From Candidatus Nitrosopumilus sediminis (GTDB taxonomy: Archaea > Thermoproteota > Nitrososphaeria > Nitrososphaerales > Nitrosopumilaceae): a stretch of DNA of 64,000 bases. Below, piece by piece: positions 44,748 through 53,861 of this stretch. The stretch covers positions 558,001 to 622,000 of the forward strand of contig NC_018656.1 in assembly GCF_000299395.1 (NCBI RefSeq), in the 5' to 3' direction. A program made the position numbers and the translations under genes. Positions within the stretch are counted from its first letter, which is position 1. The number at the start of each line of letters is the position of its first letter. A model generated the notes under the pieces. That model was not told the DNA's origin. It did not search any database and saw only the letters and a list, made by a program, of their open reading frames with translations.

Positions 44748-45662
44748 TTGTCGGTTATACAAATCCCTAAACTATCACATATGACAAACGACGATATCGA
44801 AATTATCGGTAAAAATGTCAAAGACATGTACGGAACATTCATGGGTAAAGTCGTAGGAACAATAACTGATATTGACGGAAGTATTCAATCCGTTGGCATT
44901 GACTGCGGTTCACAAGGATTACAGCAAATCCAATATGAACAATTAGTAGTTCAAGGCGAAGTTGTTATTTTCATTCCAAAATGGAGACTCGACTCACAAA
45001 GACTCATTCGTGAAAAACAATTAACTCTACGTCGATTGAAAGCATTGATTGACATTGTTTCAGAAAATGATGACATGAAAGCAGATGCAGAAATCATTCA
45101 TGAAAAATACAAGTCAAAACTTGTATCATTAGATGAAACAGAACATGAAATCAAAGCAATACTTGAGGCAAGATTGACTGAGTTAAATGAACAAATGAAG
45201 TCAGCTAAAATGTTATCGTTTGATGCAAAAGTACAATTCAAGAGCAACGAAATCTCTGATGCAACATTTGAGACAGTGAAATCATGCACAACTGAGGTAA
45301 TTGAGCATGTAACTCACGAAACAGCAGAAATCGCAAATGTAAAGAGTAGAATTGCAGATCTTGAATTGGAAGTGCAAGAGATAACAGCCCCTCCAACACC
45401 AGACATCCAAGAATCAGCCGTTTCATATCTGGAGACATCTGAACAAGAACAACAAATTGTTCAGACTATACTTCCAGAAGTACCAGTCGAATCAACAACA
45501 ATACCTTCAGAACCAATTGAGGCACCTAGTACCCCTATACCAGAACCTCCAACTGAATCTGAGGCAAAATTTGCATTTCCAGAACCACCCCAACAGGTGA
45601 CAGCAGATACTTCAAAAGACGACAATGATAACGATTGGCTTGCTAGAATGGAAGCACAATAA
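44748..45662 (+). CDS. cdvA: CdvA-like cell-division protein
   Basis: 304 aa. N-terminal PRC-barrel-like domain (about 18-85: DMYGTFMGKVVGTITDIDG), coiled-coil 90-215, Pro/Glu-rich linker, and a short C-terminal motif (DDNDNDWLARMEAQ) in the place where CdvA binds the winged helix of CdvB. CdvA is the membrane-recruiting part of the archaeal ESCRT-type division system. TTG start. cdvB and cdvC are not adjacent, the usual situation in thaumarchaea. Confidence 0.9.
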   Translation: MSVIQIPKLSHMTNDDIEIIGKNVKDMYGTFMGKVVGTITDIDGSIQSVGIDCGSQGLQQIQYEQLVVQGEVVIFIPKWRLDSQRLIREKQLTLRRLKALIDIVSENDDMKADAEIIHEKYKSKLVSLDETEHEIKAILEARLTELNEQMKSAKMLSFDAKVQFKSNEISDATFETVKSCTTEVIEHVTHETAEIANVKSRIADLELEVQEITAPPTPDIQESAVSYLETSEQEQQIVQTILPEVPVESTTIPSEPIEAPSTPIPEPPTESEAKFAFPEPPQQVTADTSKDDNDNDWLARMEAQ

Positions 45663-45717
45663 TTTTTTTAAATAATTTTTTTAACACTTAGAAAGATCTA
45701 AGTTCATACATTTTTTG

Positions 45718-47637
45718 ATGTCTGAGACATATAGAATTGGACTTGGAAATAATAATAACAGTTTAAGGGAAAAGGCAAATTCTGATTTTGTATCTTTTTG
45801 GGATGAACAAGCAAAACATTTGTCATGGTTTTCTCCTTGGGACAAAACCCTTGATTGGAGCCCTCCCTTTGCCAAATGGTTCGTTGGAGGCACAATTAAT
45901 GCCTCATATAATGCCCTAGATATACATCAGAGTGAAAAATCTACAAAATCTGCTATCTTATGGGAGGGTGAAAATGGAGAATCACGAAATGTCACATATG
46001 GTGAAATGTTCACACTGGTTCAGAAATTTGCAAATGTCCTAAAATCTCTAGGTGTTCAAAAAGATGACAGGGTAACTATCTATCTTCCAATGGTTCCAGA
46101 ACTCATAGTTTCAATGCTTGCATGTGCACGAATTGGCGCAATACATACTGTAATTTTTTCTGGATTTAGTGCAACCTCAATTAAAGATAGGGTGTCTGAT
46201 TCAAAATCTAAAATTATCATTACTGCAGATGGAGGGTATAGAAGAGGAAAAATTGTAAAACTCAAAGATGTAATTGATGATGCAATAAAGGATATTGATT
46301 TTGTTGAACATGTAGTGGTACTTGAAAGAACTAAAAATAAAATCACAATGAATCCTAAAGATAATCTTTGGAATGATTTAATGAATAACATTTCAGAACT
46401 GTGCTCTGCTGAAGCATTACCGAGTGATCATCCTCTTTACATTTTGTATACTTCAGGTACTACTGGAAAACCAAAAGGCGTGTTACATGGTACTGGTGGA
46501 TACTTGACTCATTTGCATTCAACTTTCAAATGGGCTTTTGACATAAAAGATTCTGATGTCTTTTTTTGCACAGCCGACATCGGTTGGGTTACTGGACATA
46601 GTTATGTTGCATATGCTCCATTTCTTCATGGTGCAACACAAGTAATGTATGAAGGTGCACCCGATTTTCCTGATGCGTCAAGAATGTGGGATATTTTACA
46701 AAAATACAAAGTAACAATTTTTTACACAACTCCTACTGCATTGAGGATGTTTATGAAATTTGGAGATGAAATCCCAAACTCATTTGATCTTTCAAATTTA
46801 AGATTACTTGGTTCTGTAGGTGAGCCAATAAATCCTGAAGTTTGGAAATGGTATTTTAAAACAATTGGAAAAGAAAAATGTCCTATCATTGATACTTGGT
46901 GGCAGACTGAAACTGGAGGTATGCTAATATCGCCTCTTCCGGGATTGGAATCTATTCCTCTAAAGCCTGGATCTGGAACCCTCCCAATTCCAGGCGTAGA
47001 TATCTCGGTAGTTGATGAAATTGGAAAAGATGTTCCTGTAAATACAAAGGGGTATCTTGTAATCAAAAATCCTTGGCCTGGAATGCTTTTGACATTATGG
47101 AATGATGATGAAAAATACAAAACAGTATACTGGTCAAAATATGAAAATTGTTATTATCCTGGAGACTATGCTCGAAAAGATGAAGATGGGTATCTTTGGT
47201 TACTGGGTAGAGCAGATGATGTTCTAAAAGTTGCAGGTCATCGAATTGGAACTGCGGAACTTGAGAGTTGTATTGTCTCACACCCTAGTGTGGCAGAATC
47301 TGCAGTATGTGGAATTCCAGATGAAGTTAAAGGTGAAGTAATTATTGCATTTGTCGTTTTAAAACAAGGTGTAGAGCAGAATTCCAAAATACTGGAAAAA
47401 GAAATTATTGATAAAATTAGAAATAATATTGGATCCATAGCAACTCCGAAACAAATCTATTTTGTTTCAAAACTCCCAAAAACCCGCAGTGGAAAAATAA
47501 TGCGTAGACTACTAAAAGCAATTGGAAACAATGAAAAAATTGGTGATGTGAGTACTTTAGAAGATGGGGCTGCCGTTACTGAAGTTCAACAAGTTTTTGA
47601 TGAACTTAAAACTTCTATTAAAAATAATTTAGAATGA
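45718..47637 (+). CDS. acs: Acetyl-CoA synthetase (AMP-forming)
   Basis: 639 aa from ATG 45718. Adenylate motif YTSGTTGKPKGVLHG, DTWWQTETGGMLISP, GRADDVLKVAGHRIGTAELE hinge and KLPKTRSGKIMRR with the acetylation-regulated Lys. Activates acetate, or possibly another short acid such as propionate. ACS-type enzymes are common in thaumarchaea with the 3HP/4HB carbon cycle; substrate is not fixed by sequence. Confidence 0.94.
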   Translation: MSETYRIGLGNNNNSLREKANSDFVSFWDEQAKHLSWFSPWDKTLDWSPPFAKWFVGGTINASYNALDIHQSEKSTKSAILWEGENGESRNVTYGEMFTLVQKFANVLKSLGVQKDDRVTIYLPMVPELIVSMLACARIGAIHTVIFSGFSATSIKDRVSDSKSKIIITADGGYRRGKIVKLKDVIDDAIKDIDFVEHVVVLERTKNKITMNPKDNLWNDLMNNISELCSAEALPSDHPLYILYTSGTTGKPKGVLHGTGGYLTHLHSTFKWAFDIKDSDVFFCTADIGWVTGHSYVAYAPFLHGATQVMYEGAPDFPDASRMWDILQKYKVTIFYTTPTALRMFMKFGDEIPNSFDLSNLRLLGSVGEPINPEVWKWYFKTIGKEKCPIIDTWWQTETGGMLISPLPGLESIPLKPGSGTLPIPGVDISVVDEIGKDVPVNTKGYLVIKNPWPGMLLTLWNDDEKYKTVYWSKYENCYYPGDYARKDEDGYLWLLGRADDVLKVAGHRIGTAELESCIVSHPSVAESAVCGIPDEVKGEVIIAFVVLKQGVEQNSKILEKEIIDKIRNNIGSIATPKQIYFVSKLPKTRSGKIMRRLLKAIGNNEKIGDVSTLEDGAAVTEVQQVFDELKTSIKNNLE

Positions 47638-47638
47638 T

Positions 47639-47734
47639 TTATTTTTTGCAAAAATCACAACTACATTTGAACATGCCTGCTTTTTCCATGCATTGATCAT
47701 GGTGTTGATTATAACATTTATTGCAAATTACCAT
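47639..47734 (-). CDS. 31-aa Cys-rich microprotein (cassette B, gene 3)
   Basis: MVICNKCYNQHHDQCMEKAG then KCSCDFC and KK. Pattern C-x2-C-x7-C-x8-C-x-C-D-x-C; the C-x-C-D tail resembles the peptides at 27423 and 62739. ATG directly follows the TAA of the C2H2 gene. Ends 1 bp from the convergent acs stop. Confidence 0.65.
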   Translation of the reverse strand: MVICNKCYNQHHDQCMEKAGMFKCSCDFCKK

Positions 47735-47842
47735 TTAATCAACACTATTATTTTTATGAGTTTTTTCATGAATTAACACTTTATCAAATGTATCTGAATA
47801 CCCATCCCAGTGGAAACTACATTCTCTGCACTTGTATTTCAT
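47735..47842 (-). CDS. 35-aa single C2H2 zinc-finger microprotein (cassette B, gene 2)
   Basis: MKYKCRECSFHWDGYSDTF then KVLIHEKTH; same C-x2-C-x16-H-x3-H finger as 28121-28249 with about 20 of the first 30 residues identical. Coupled to gene 1 by a 4-bp overlap and to gene 3 with no gap. The conservation between two unlinked loci shows that the frame is under selection. Confidence 0.75.
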   Translation of the reverse strand: MKYKCRECSFHWDGYSDTFDKVLIHEKTHKNNSVD

Positions 47843-47952
47843 TTGGATTTTTCCTCGTTTATTTTTTCAGTTTCTTTGAATGCATTAACATCTTCATTTA
47901 CTTTGGTTTTATCTGAACCTCTTTTCAATTTTGATAGAATCTTTTTGAACAT
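47839..47952 (-). CDS. 37-aa basic helical microprotein (cassette B, gene 1)
   Basis: MFKKILSKLKRGSDKTKVNE onward, counterpart of the 28017 peptide. The frame continues to 48024, but the paralogue starts at the position of ATG 47952, which I use. Lys/Glu-rich helix with hydrophobic M-F-x-x-I-L face, possibly membrane- or nucleic-acid-interacting. Confidence 0.65.
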   Translation of the reverse strand: MFKKILSKLKRGSDKTKVNEDVNAFKETEKINEEKSK

Positions 47953-48083
47953 ACTTTGAGTAGTTGACCTCTTGTATATACTGACGTAATTTTTTGATTT
48001 TGTGCCTAATTCCCTATATATCATTTCACGATTCTATAACTATTAGGCATAAATAGATATTATTGTTAATTTCTATATAGGAC

Positions 48084-48260
48084 ATGCCGGGATATTTAGG
48101 AAACAAATCTGACAACATCGTACATCATTTAGCAGAAATGACACCTGATTGTAAAATTGTTGAAATCAAAAAATTAGAAAGAATTTACTTTACTCCAGAC
48201 AATTTGGATGAAGCAAAAAAAGAAAAATTCACAAGTTGCAAATATTGCATAAAATCTTAA
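48084..48260 (+). CDS. 58-aa small protein with C-terminal CxxC
   Basis: ATG to TAA; MPGYLGNKSDNIVHHLAEMT, a Cys in TPDCKIVEIKK, and CKYC near the end, so three or four metal-type ligands with the His pair. TATA-like CATAAATAGATATT lies about 30-40 nt upstream. Divergent from cassette B. Function unknown. Confidence 0.6.
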   Translation: MPGYLGNKSDNIVHHLAEMTPDCKIVEIKKLERIYFTPDNLDEAKKEKFTSCKYCIKS

Positions 48261-48466
48261 CCTGTAATATAATCAATAATTAATAATATTTTTTTAGTTC
48301 TGATTGTGTTTACAAATCATAACATTTTTCATGAATATAATGTTCTTTAAAAATTTGTTTTTGCAGGATATAATTTATTGAAAATTTCTCATCCTTGTCT
48401 TTGATACTTTTAGTGTATGATGATTTGAAATTACTTAATTAACAATATTTTCAATAATTCTTTAAA

Positions 48467-48997
48467 CTATTTTCTTAACTCGTCAAAATCAATCGTGGAT
48501 AACATTTCAAACATCTCTTTCAATCCGTCATATTCTGATTTTGAATTTTCATCCATCTGATCGTACTCTTTTTCTTTAATCTCTTCTAGTTTATCATTTG
48601 AATCTTTAAAGAATTTTTTATATTCATTTATTTTTTCATCTGTCATTTGTTTCAAATCAAAAATTACTGTGTTGCTTCCAAGCACATTTTTATTTTCATC
48701 ATACAAACTTGTTGCTTGTAATAATCCAGAAAAAGTTTCTCCGTTTTGTTTTTTAAAAGTGATTTTCCTGTCTCTTACTTTTCCTGTATCGAACCAAATT
48801 TTTAGTGAATCATTCATATCTTTCCAAGACTCTTTTGGTACGTGTTCAAAAATTGACTTTCCTATGATCTCTGATTTGGTATATCCTAGATTTATCGCAT
48901 AAGTTGAATTACAATCTAAAATCACGCCTATGGAATTGATTCTTCTCCACATAACTGGGGCGTCTTTGAGTGTTTTCCTAGCTTCGGTTTGAGACAT
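48467..48997 (-). CDS. Single PAS-domain protein
   Basis: 176 aa. PAS core residues about 12-120 (DAPVMWRRINSIGVILDCNS, IGKSIFEHVPKES, GSNTVIFDL) and a charged helical C-terminus. No kinase, HTH or cyclase domain. Probably a small sensor acting through protein partners. Confidence 0.88.
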   Translation of the reverse strand: MSQTEARKTLKDAPVMWRRINSIGVILDCNSTYAINLGYTKSEIIGKSIFEHVPKESWKDMNDSLKIWFDTGKVRDRKITFKKQNGETFSGLLQATSLYDENKNVLGSNTVIFDLKQMTDEKINEYKKFFKDSNDKLEEIKEKEYDQMDENSKSEYDGLKEMFEMLSTIDFDELRK

Positions 48998-49035
48998 TTT
49001 TTAAAATTGGATTGACTAGTTATTAAATTGAAATC

Positions 49036-50058
49036 TTAGAACCATTGATCGAGATTTTGACTCTTCTTCTCTAGAGCTTTTTTTAATCGATTTAAAGTTG
49101 ATTGAATCCTGTCTTCAGAAAAACTCCTCTCTTTTACTAGGTAATTTGTTACTCCTTCATAGTCTACTTCATTAAACACAATTTCATCCACTTCTGCTAC
49201 TTCTGGATTTAAGAATATATTTCGGATTTGTTTGAAATCAATCTCTTGTAATTGCTCTTGAATTTGTGGAATGTCTTCCAATCTTGAATACTGTTTGATT
49301 AACTTCATTGCTGTTTTTGGACCAATTCTTTCAAAACCATTTGGATTAAAATCAGTCCCAATCAAAATTCCAACATCGATTAATTCTTCTCGTGTCAATC
49401 CAATTTCATCTAATGTCTTTTGGGTTTCAATAATTTCTGGAAGTATGTCGATGTATGTATTTCTATTTGGAATCTTTCGTCTTCCACTTGTTGTAAAATT
49501 TCTTACTAGTCTCTTTGCTCCGCATAAAATTGAATCATAGTCTTGACTTGCAGAAGCATATGCTTGTCCTGTATTTGTTAAATGAGCTGCAGTTGCCTCT
49601 CCTTCTGATGGGGCTTCAATATATGGAATTCCTAAATATGTTAGAAACTGTTTTGATTCTTTTACCATTCCATCTTTCATGCTGGTTGTTTGTTGCGCAA
49701 ATTTTCGTGCATCCTCCATATTTCCTGCTGCTACTGCTTTTTCGTATTTCACTGTCGCATCCTTTTTGATTTGTTTTCTGCGCTCAATTTCTGCTGTCTT
49801 CAGAGATGGTGGCCTTCCATCAAAAACATAGACTGGCTTTATCCCTAGAGATAAAAAATTTACATTTCTGTAAAGTAAACCGCTAAGATGACTGGTGATT
49901 CTCCCTTCTGAATCTGATAATTGTAATCCGTCTGGTCCTCTGATGCTTGCTAAAAACTGGTAAATTGCATTGTATGCATCAATCGCAATTACCCTGTTTG
50001 AAAATGCCTCAAGTGTAGTTTTCTCTCTGATTACCAAATCTTTTAGGTTAAGCCCCAT
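49036..50058 (-). CDS. fen: Flap endonuclease FEN1
   Basis: 340 aa structure-specific nuclease of Okazaki fragment maturation. N-region [12 protein letters not shown] with [24 protein letters not shown]-region [13 protein letters not shown] and [10 protein letters not shown] with the acidic metal ligands, and a helix-hairpin-helix near [17 protein letters not shown]. The C-terminus SQNLDQWF is a PCNA-binding (PIP-like) tail. Full length. Confidence 0.97.
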   Translation of the reverse strand: MGLNLKDLVIREKTTLEAFSNRVIAIDAYNAIYQFLASIRGPDGLQLSDSEGRITSHLSGLLYRNVNFLSLGIKPVYVFDGRPPSLKTAEIERRKQIKKDATVKYEKAVAAGNMEDARKFAQQTTSMKDGMVKESKQFLTYLGIPYIEAPSEGEATAAHLTNTGQAYASASQDYDSILCGAKRLVRNFTTSGRRKIPNRNTYIDILPEIIETQKTLDEIGLTREELIDVGILIGTDFNPNGFERIGPKTAMKLIKQYSRLEDIPQIQEQLQEIDFKQIRNIFLNPEVAEVDEIVFNEVDYEGVTNYLVKERSFSEDRIQSTLNRLKKALEKKSQNLDQWF

Positions 50059-50146
50059 AGAATTTCTTGCAATTTTCAGGTATTTTGTGTTTATCCTTCT
50101 GAAATGATCGATGTTTTAGACGCATTTTTTTGAAATCGATTTTAAT

Positions 50147-50437
50147 ATGGAAATTAACAGTATGAAACTAATGTCTTCTGTGAATTTTCCCTTGCATTTA
50201 CAGGATAAAATTTTTGAAATTAGGTATGATTCTGATAATTCTATTTTGAAAATAACATCATACTTTCCTTTTTCTGAATCCGAAAAACAAGAAATTCATT
50301 CAATTTTAGATGATCCTGTTTTTGATGGATTCCATTCAATTTTTTCAGATTTTGTAGATGAAGATGAATGGAATAGAACCAAAGATCAAATAAAAAAGAG
50401 ATTCAGAGATGAATTGGTTGATATTGATAAAATTTGA
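50147..50437 (+). CDS. Conserved small acidic protein (unknown)
   Basis: 96 aa; FPLHLQDKIFEIRYDSDNSI beta region, then acidic helices and a Lys/Arg stretch KDQIKKRFRDEL. No motif recognised. TTTTAATATGG at the start leaves the ATG nearly leaderless. Directly upstream of tRNA-Ser. Confidence 0.7.
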   Translation: MEINSMKLMSSVNFPLHLQDKIFEIRYDSDNSILKITSYFPFSESEKQEIHSILDDPVFDGFHSIFSDFVDEDEWNRTKDQIKKRFRDELVDIDKI

Positions 50438-50480
50438 TTCTAGCAATTCGCTTTATTATGGAGAATATATCAGAATAGTT

Positions 50481-50562
50481 GCCGAGATAGCCAAGTAGTA
50501 CGGCGGCCGTCTCGAAAACGGCTACGCGCAAGCGTGCGGGGGTTCGAATCCCTCTCTCGGCG
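50481..50562 (+). tRNA. tRNA-Ser (anticodon CGA)
   Basis: Acceptor GCCGAGA pairs with TCTCGGC, discriminator G at 50562, CCA not encoded. D-arm GCC...GGC region, anticodon stem GCCGT/ACGGC with loop CTCGAAA (anticodon CGA, reading UCG), long class II variable arm TACGCGCAAGCGTGC, and T-arm with GTTCGAATC. About 82 nt, no intron seen. Confidence 0.96.
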
Positions 50563-50637
50563 TTCTTAACATAGCAAAATCACATTTTGAATCATTAATT
50601 TATCTTAAAATTGCTTGAGACCTCTATAAACTGAAGA

Positions 50638-51012
50638 TTATTTCAAACGTCTGTAAATCTCTTTGAATTCCATTCCAAGATTATATGAGATGTTAAGTAA
50701 ATGAGCAAGCTGATTCATAGACGTCTTATCATGACCCAATTGTTTTAACAATGTCAAAGCTTTTTGGGGTGAAGTTCCAGATGGTGGTTTTTGACCCGAC
50801 CATGTCTTAAAAGAATCTCCTACATCCAAACTGAAATTCAAAATAAATTCTTTCCAGTGGGGCATTGCACTAAGAGCTTTTTCACTTAGAAGAACTTGAG
50901 ATAATTCACGAAATTCATTTTTTCGGTCTAGATACAGCATATCCAAAGCTTGATGAATTTTCTCTGGCTTGTATTCCTCAGTGTTTAGCATATACATCCC
51001 TTCAAGGCTCAT
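50638..51012 (-). CDS. Conserved helical protein (unknown)
   Basis: 124 aa, all-alpha look (KIHQALDMLYLDRKNEFREL, KTSMNQLAHLLNISYNLGM). No Cys motif or TM segment; family not recognised. ATG start at 51012. Confidence 0.7.
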   Translation of the reverse strand: MSLEGMYMLNTEEYKPEKIHQALDMLYLDRKNEFRELSQVLLSEKALSAMPHWKEFILNFSLDVGDSFKTWSGQKPPSGTSPQKALTLLKQLGHDKTSMNQLAHLLNISYNLGMEFKEIYRRLK

Positions 51013-51132
51013 GGTTTCAATTTCATTAATGGATAATTAAACTAATCCAAAATTTTCATATTTCTCTCCAGTTTCATCCCTTAAATGGCGTATGTTCTCT
51101 TGGAGTTGGCACTAGTCAGAAAATGATTTTGA

Positions 51133-51146
51133 TATTATATATAAAT
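51133..51146 (+). promoter_or_regulatory. TATA box for the 35-aa zinc peptide
   Basis: TATTATATATAAAT centred about 25 nt before the ATG at 51164, the standard position for a leaderless archaeal transcript. One of the clearest TATA boxes in the window. Confidence 0.55.
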
Positions 51147-51163
51147 AAAATTTTTCAAAATCA

Positions 51164-51271
51164 ATGAAGAAGATTTGCATACATTGCAAAAAAGAATTTA
51201 ATAATCGATCTACTGATTTTTGTTCTAAAGAATGCTTTATTGAATACATGATCATTGGTGGCAATAATTAA
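51164..51271 (+). CDS. 35-aa four-Cys zinc microprotein
   Basis: MKKICIHCKKEFNNRSTDFC then SKEC: C-x2-C-x11-C-x3-C with DFCSKEC, like the FCS/treble-clef starts of many zinc ribbons. A strong TATA box at the right distance supports expression. Function unknown. Confidence 0.7.
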   Translation: MKKICIHCKKEFNNRSTDFCSKECFIEYMIIGGNN

Positions 51272-51465
51272 TACATTCCAAAATATTTTAAAAACAGACA
51301 TTTTTCATCTATTTTTATTCCAATTTACTGATCTCTCTCACTCGTGCTATTGAAACTGTATTGTTCATCCCACTTTCTGTACCTTTCGATTCCTGATAGT
51401 CTGTTTTTCACAACTTTGTTTTTTTGCCCTATGAATAGTTCAAAATGTTTAAACTGACTTGAATC

Positions 51466-51663
51466 ATGAAAATGACCATGACTCAAGAAACCGAATCTAA
51501 GATAAAAGATTCTGAAATTTCTACTGCAGAATTAATTTCTCATTTTAGAGAAAAATGTAAAATTTGTGGCCATCATAGAATTATGCATAATGAATTTGGT
51601 GCATGTGAAGGCGTAATGAACAAACCATGCACCTCTGGGTGTGATGAATTTGAAGCAGAATAG
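51466..51663 (+). CDS. 65-aa Cys/His-rich protein (unknown)
   Basis: C-terminal half CKICGHHRIMHNEF, then C, C and C in ACEG, PCTSGC: five to six Cys with HH, likely one or two zinc ions. N-terminal helix ISTAELISHFREK. Start ATG 51466, with a further ATG at residue 4. Confidence 0.75.
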   Translation: MKMTMTQETESKIKDSEISTAELISHFREKCKICGHHRIMHNEFGACEGVMNKPCTSGCDEFEAE

Positions 51664-51726
51664 ATGATCTAATCGTGTTTTGAATTTTTTACAATTCTTT
51701 AATATTATATTTTTTCTAACATTATT

Positions 51727-52374
51727 ATGGTCTCAGACGGTGTTGAAGAGAAAATTTACCCTTTAGGATATGAACCAGAAATATCTCCTGATGAGACTGA
51801 TCCTAATGTCAGAAATAACCTACTTGATTTTATCTTAAAATCTGGACCTACTGAAGTTGTAGATACTGATTTGTTTGCTGTAATGGCAAAGAGGCGCTCA
51901 ACAAGAAAATTCTTAGACAAACCAGTTGAAACTACAAAAATTGATAAAATAATTGCTGCTGCTGATACTGCTCCAACTGCTGGTAATTTTCAGGGTTTTG
52001 AGATCTTTTATGTGAAAAGCCCTGAAAAGAAAAAGAAATTAGTTGAAGCCTGTAACAAACAGCCTTATGTTGATGCTCCTGTTGTTTTGGTTTTCTGTAA
52101 AAATCCCTCAAGAGTAAAACTTGATTTCTCTGAATATATTTTGAAAAAATTTGCAATACAGGATGCTACTTTGGCTGCTGGATATTCTCAATTGGCAGCT
52201 CAAGCTCTTGGATTAAGTTCCATTTGGATTGGTATGTTTGATGAACAAAAGGTGATGGATATACTTGAAACTGATCTAGTTCCTTCATCTGTGCTTTGCA
52301 TAGGTTATCCAAAACAAACTAAATTCCCAAAACCTCGTCGAAATCTCAAGGATTTGGTACATGTTACTTGGTAA
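51727..52374 (+). CDS. Nitroreductase-family flavoprotein
   Basis: 215 aa. FMN-binding RRSTRKFLDKPVE near residue 57, TAPTAGNFQGFEIFYV, and DATLAAGYSQLAAQALGLSS (family dimer motif) with IGYPKQTKFPKPRR at the end. NAD(P)H-dependent FMN oxidoreductase; substrate unknown. A 50-aa N-terminal extension precedes the domain. Confidence 0.92.
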   Translation: MVSDGVEEKIYPLGYEPEISPDETDPNVRNNLLDFILKSGPTEVVDTDLFAVMAKRRSTRKFLDKPVETTKIDKIIAAADTAPTAGNFQGFEIFYVKSPEKKKKLVEACNKQPYVDAPVVLVFCKNPSRVKLDFSEYILKKFAIQDATLAAGYSQLAAQALGLSSIWIGMFDEQKVMDILETDLVPSSVLCIGYPKQTKFPKPRRNLKDLVHVTW

Positions 52375-52423
52375 GATCCGCAAAATTCTCCATCTTTAAA
52401 TAATCATAGTTTATTGTCTAGAC

Positions 52424-52657
52424 ATGACTGATGCATATGTTATGCTTAATTGTGAGCTTGGTGCAGAAGCTGAAATAATTGATCAATTAAAAGAGATTGA
52501 ACAAGTTGTGGATGTGTTTGAAACAATTGGAACTCACGATATGATGGTAAAACTACAAGCAGAAAATTTTGAAAAGATTCGTGAGATTATCTCGTGGAAT
52601 ATCCAAAAACTAAAAAAAGTCCGTTCTACTGCAACCTTGATAAAAAAAGATAATTAA
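52424..52657 (+). CDS. Stand-alone Lrp/AsnC ligand-binding (RAM) domain
   Basis: 77 aa beta-alpha-beta-beta-alpha-beta fold: AYVMLNCELGAEAEIIDQLK, DVFETIGTHDMMVKL, RSTATLIKK. Only the effector-binding half of Lrp proteins, no HTH. May bind amino acids or regulate Lrp by hetero-oligomerisation. Confidence 0.9.
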   Translation: MTDAYVMLNCELGAEAEIIDQLKEIEQVVDVFETIGTHDMMVKLQAENFEKIREIISWNIQKLKKVRSTATLIKKDN

Positions 52658-52679
52658 GATCAAGTTATAATACAATCAA

Positions 52680-52856
52680 ATGGTTGATGAAAAGAACGAA
52701 ATTGAGAAATTAATTGATAATATGATTACTAGTGGTGATGACCTGGTAAATAACCTCAAAACAGTTTTGCCTAATTCTCTGTCTGAATCCATGGTGATGT
52801 TTCATGAATCAAATGTGGCAAATCTCAAGAAAATCAAAGAATTTTTGAATAAATAG
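52680..52856 (+). CDS. 58-aa helical small protein
   Basis: MVDEKNEIEKLIDNMITSGD then a second helix ending KKIKEFLNK. No Cys. It follows the RAM-domain gene by 22 bp on the same strand and may share its transcript. Function unknown. Confidence 0.55.
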   Translation: MVDEKNEIEKLIDNMITSGDDLVNNLKTVLPNSLSESMVMFHESNVANLKKIKEFLNK

Positions 52857-52922
52857 GTCTAGTATCATTAATTCCTATGATTACTACTATATCTTTTTTA
52901 ATTATTATTTGAAATTCATTTC

Positions 52923-53303
52923 ATGGGTAGGTCTAGGACAATTACAATGACTGTAAAAAAGAAAACAGGTGATGCATTTGATGCAATTTTGAACATGCCT
53001 TCTAAAATGATGCCTGATGCAAAAATCAATGATGCTGGTTGGTGGTCATTTACAGGTCCTCATGGAAAATCTAAACTGAAATTTAATGAAAATAAATCCT
53101 TGGGCATTCTAGATCACCAATTCATTGATGAGGAGTCTTCATGGAATGTCCCAATGAGAGTTGTATCTAATGGTGATGTTTCTGAAATTATCGTTACTTT
53201 GAATAAGCCTGATGAAATAACTGATGAACAATTTGATCAAAGGATGGATGAAATCAATGAGATGTTCAGTTCCATGAAGAATATTATAGAATCCGAATCT
53301 TGA
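52923..53303 (+). CDS. SRPBCC-like protein
   Basis: 126 aa. TITMTVKKKTGDAFDAILNM, WWSFTGPHGKSKLKFNEN and the final long helix (DQRMDEINEMFSSMKNII) give the START/SRPBCC helix-grip order. Ligand unknown. Resembles in layout the SRPBCC protein at 53862. Confidence 0.78.
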   Translation: MGRSRTITMTVKKKTGDAFDAILNMPSKMMPDAKINDAGWWSFTGPHGKSKLKFNENKSLGILDHQFIDEESSWNVPMRVVSNGDVSEIIVTLNKPDEITDEQFDQRMDEINEMFSSMKNIIESES

Positions 53304-53386
53304 TGTTTTAGAAATTTATGCCTGATTCAAGTACAAATCATTCTTCAAGGTTAAATGCAAATTTGGTTATATAATACTGAGAAAAA

Positions 53387-53467
53387 ATGCCATATGAAGA
53401 AGTGTATTTTCAAAGAATGGAAGAAGATAGTCCTGAAGAATACAAAAAATTAAAATCTAAAAAATAG
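53387..53467 (+). CDS. 26-aa charged peptide (possible)
   Basis: ATG-TAG frame MPYEEVYFQRMEEDSPEEYK plus a Lys-rich end. It lies alone in a short gap, 2 bp from the convergent membrane-protein stop. Composition resembles the 42-aa peptide at 35662. Support is weak. Confidence 0.4.
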   Translation: MPYEEVYFQRMEEDSPEEYKKLKSKK

Positions 53468-53469
53468 AC

Positions 53470-53808
53470 CTAGTCTTTATCAGAATCCTCTGAATTTTGA
53501 TTGTTTCCTGGACCTACCATATCTTCTGGTTTGACTCTATTATCCCAGTCTCCTCTTGCACCTTTAATCAGAGATGCTATTCCTGCTCCAATAATTCCAA
53601 TTACAGCTCCAAAAAATACGGCCTGATCAAATATCTTAAATGAGCAATTAATTTCTACTGGTGGCGAATCATCTGAATATTCATAACATGTGCCAAACTG
53701 ATTTGATTCAAGAGTGGCGGCTTGATAATTTTGACCGAACCCTCCTAGAATTATGAATCCTGCAAAAACCAATCCAATCCCGATTATGATAAATCTCATA
53801 TCGCTCAT
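53470..53808 (-). CDS. Two-TM membrane protein (unknown)
   Basis: 112 aa: N-terminal TM (FIIIGIGLVFAGFIILGGF), an exterior loop with two Cys (GTCYEY ... INCSFK) that could form a disulfide, a second TM (AVFFGAVIGIIGAGIASLI) and an Asp/Asn-rich cytoplasmic tail. No family recognised. Confidence 0.72.
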   Translation of the reverse strand: MSDMRFIIIGIGLVFAGFIILGGFGQNYQAATLESNQFGTCYEYSDDSPPVEINCSFKIFDQAVFFGAVIGIIGAGIASLIKGARGDWDNRVKPEDMVGPGNNQNSEDSDKD

Positions 53809-53861
53809 AATTTTTTTTCTAATTTATCGTATTTACACTTTGATTTGAATAACATCTAGTG

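Noticed and set aside
48467-48997. PAS protein as sensor kinase for the response regulator at 32702
   Set aside because: 176 aa contains only PAS plus a charged helix; no HisKA or ATPase motifs.
50481-50562. Intron in the tRNA
   Set aside because: The extra bases form the long variable arm normal for serine tRNA; all stems close without splicing.
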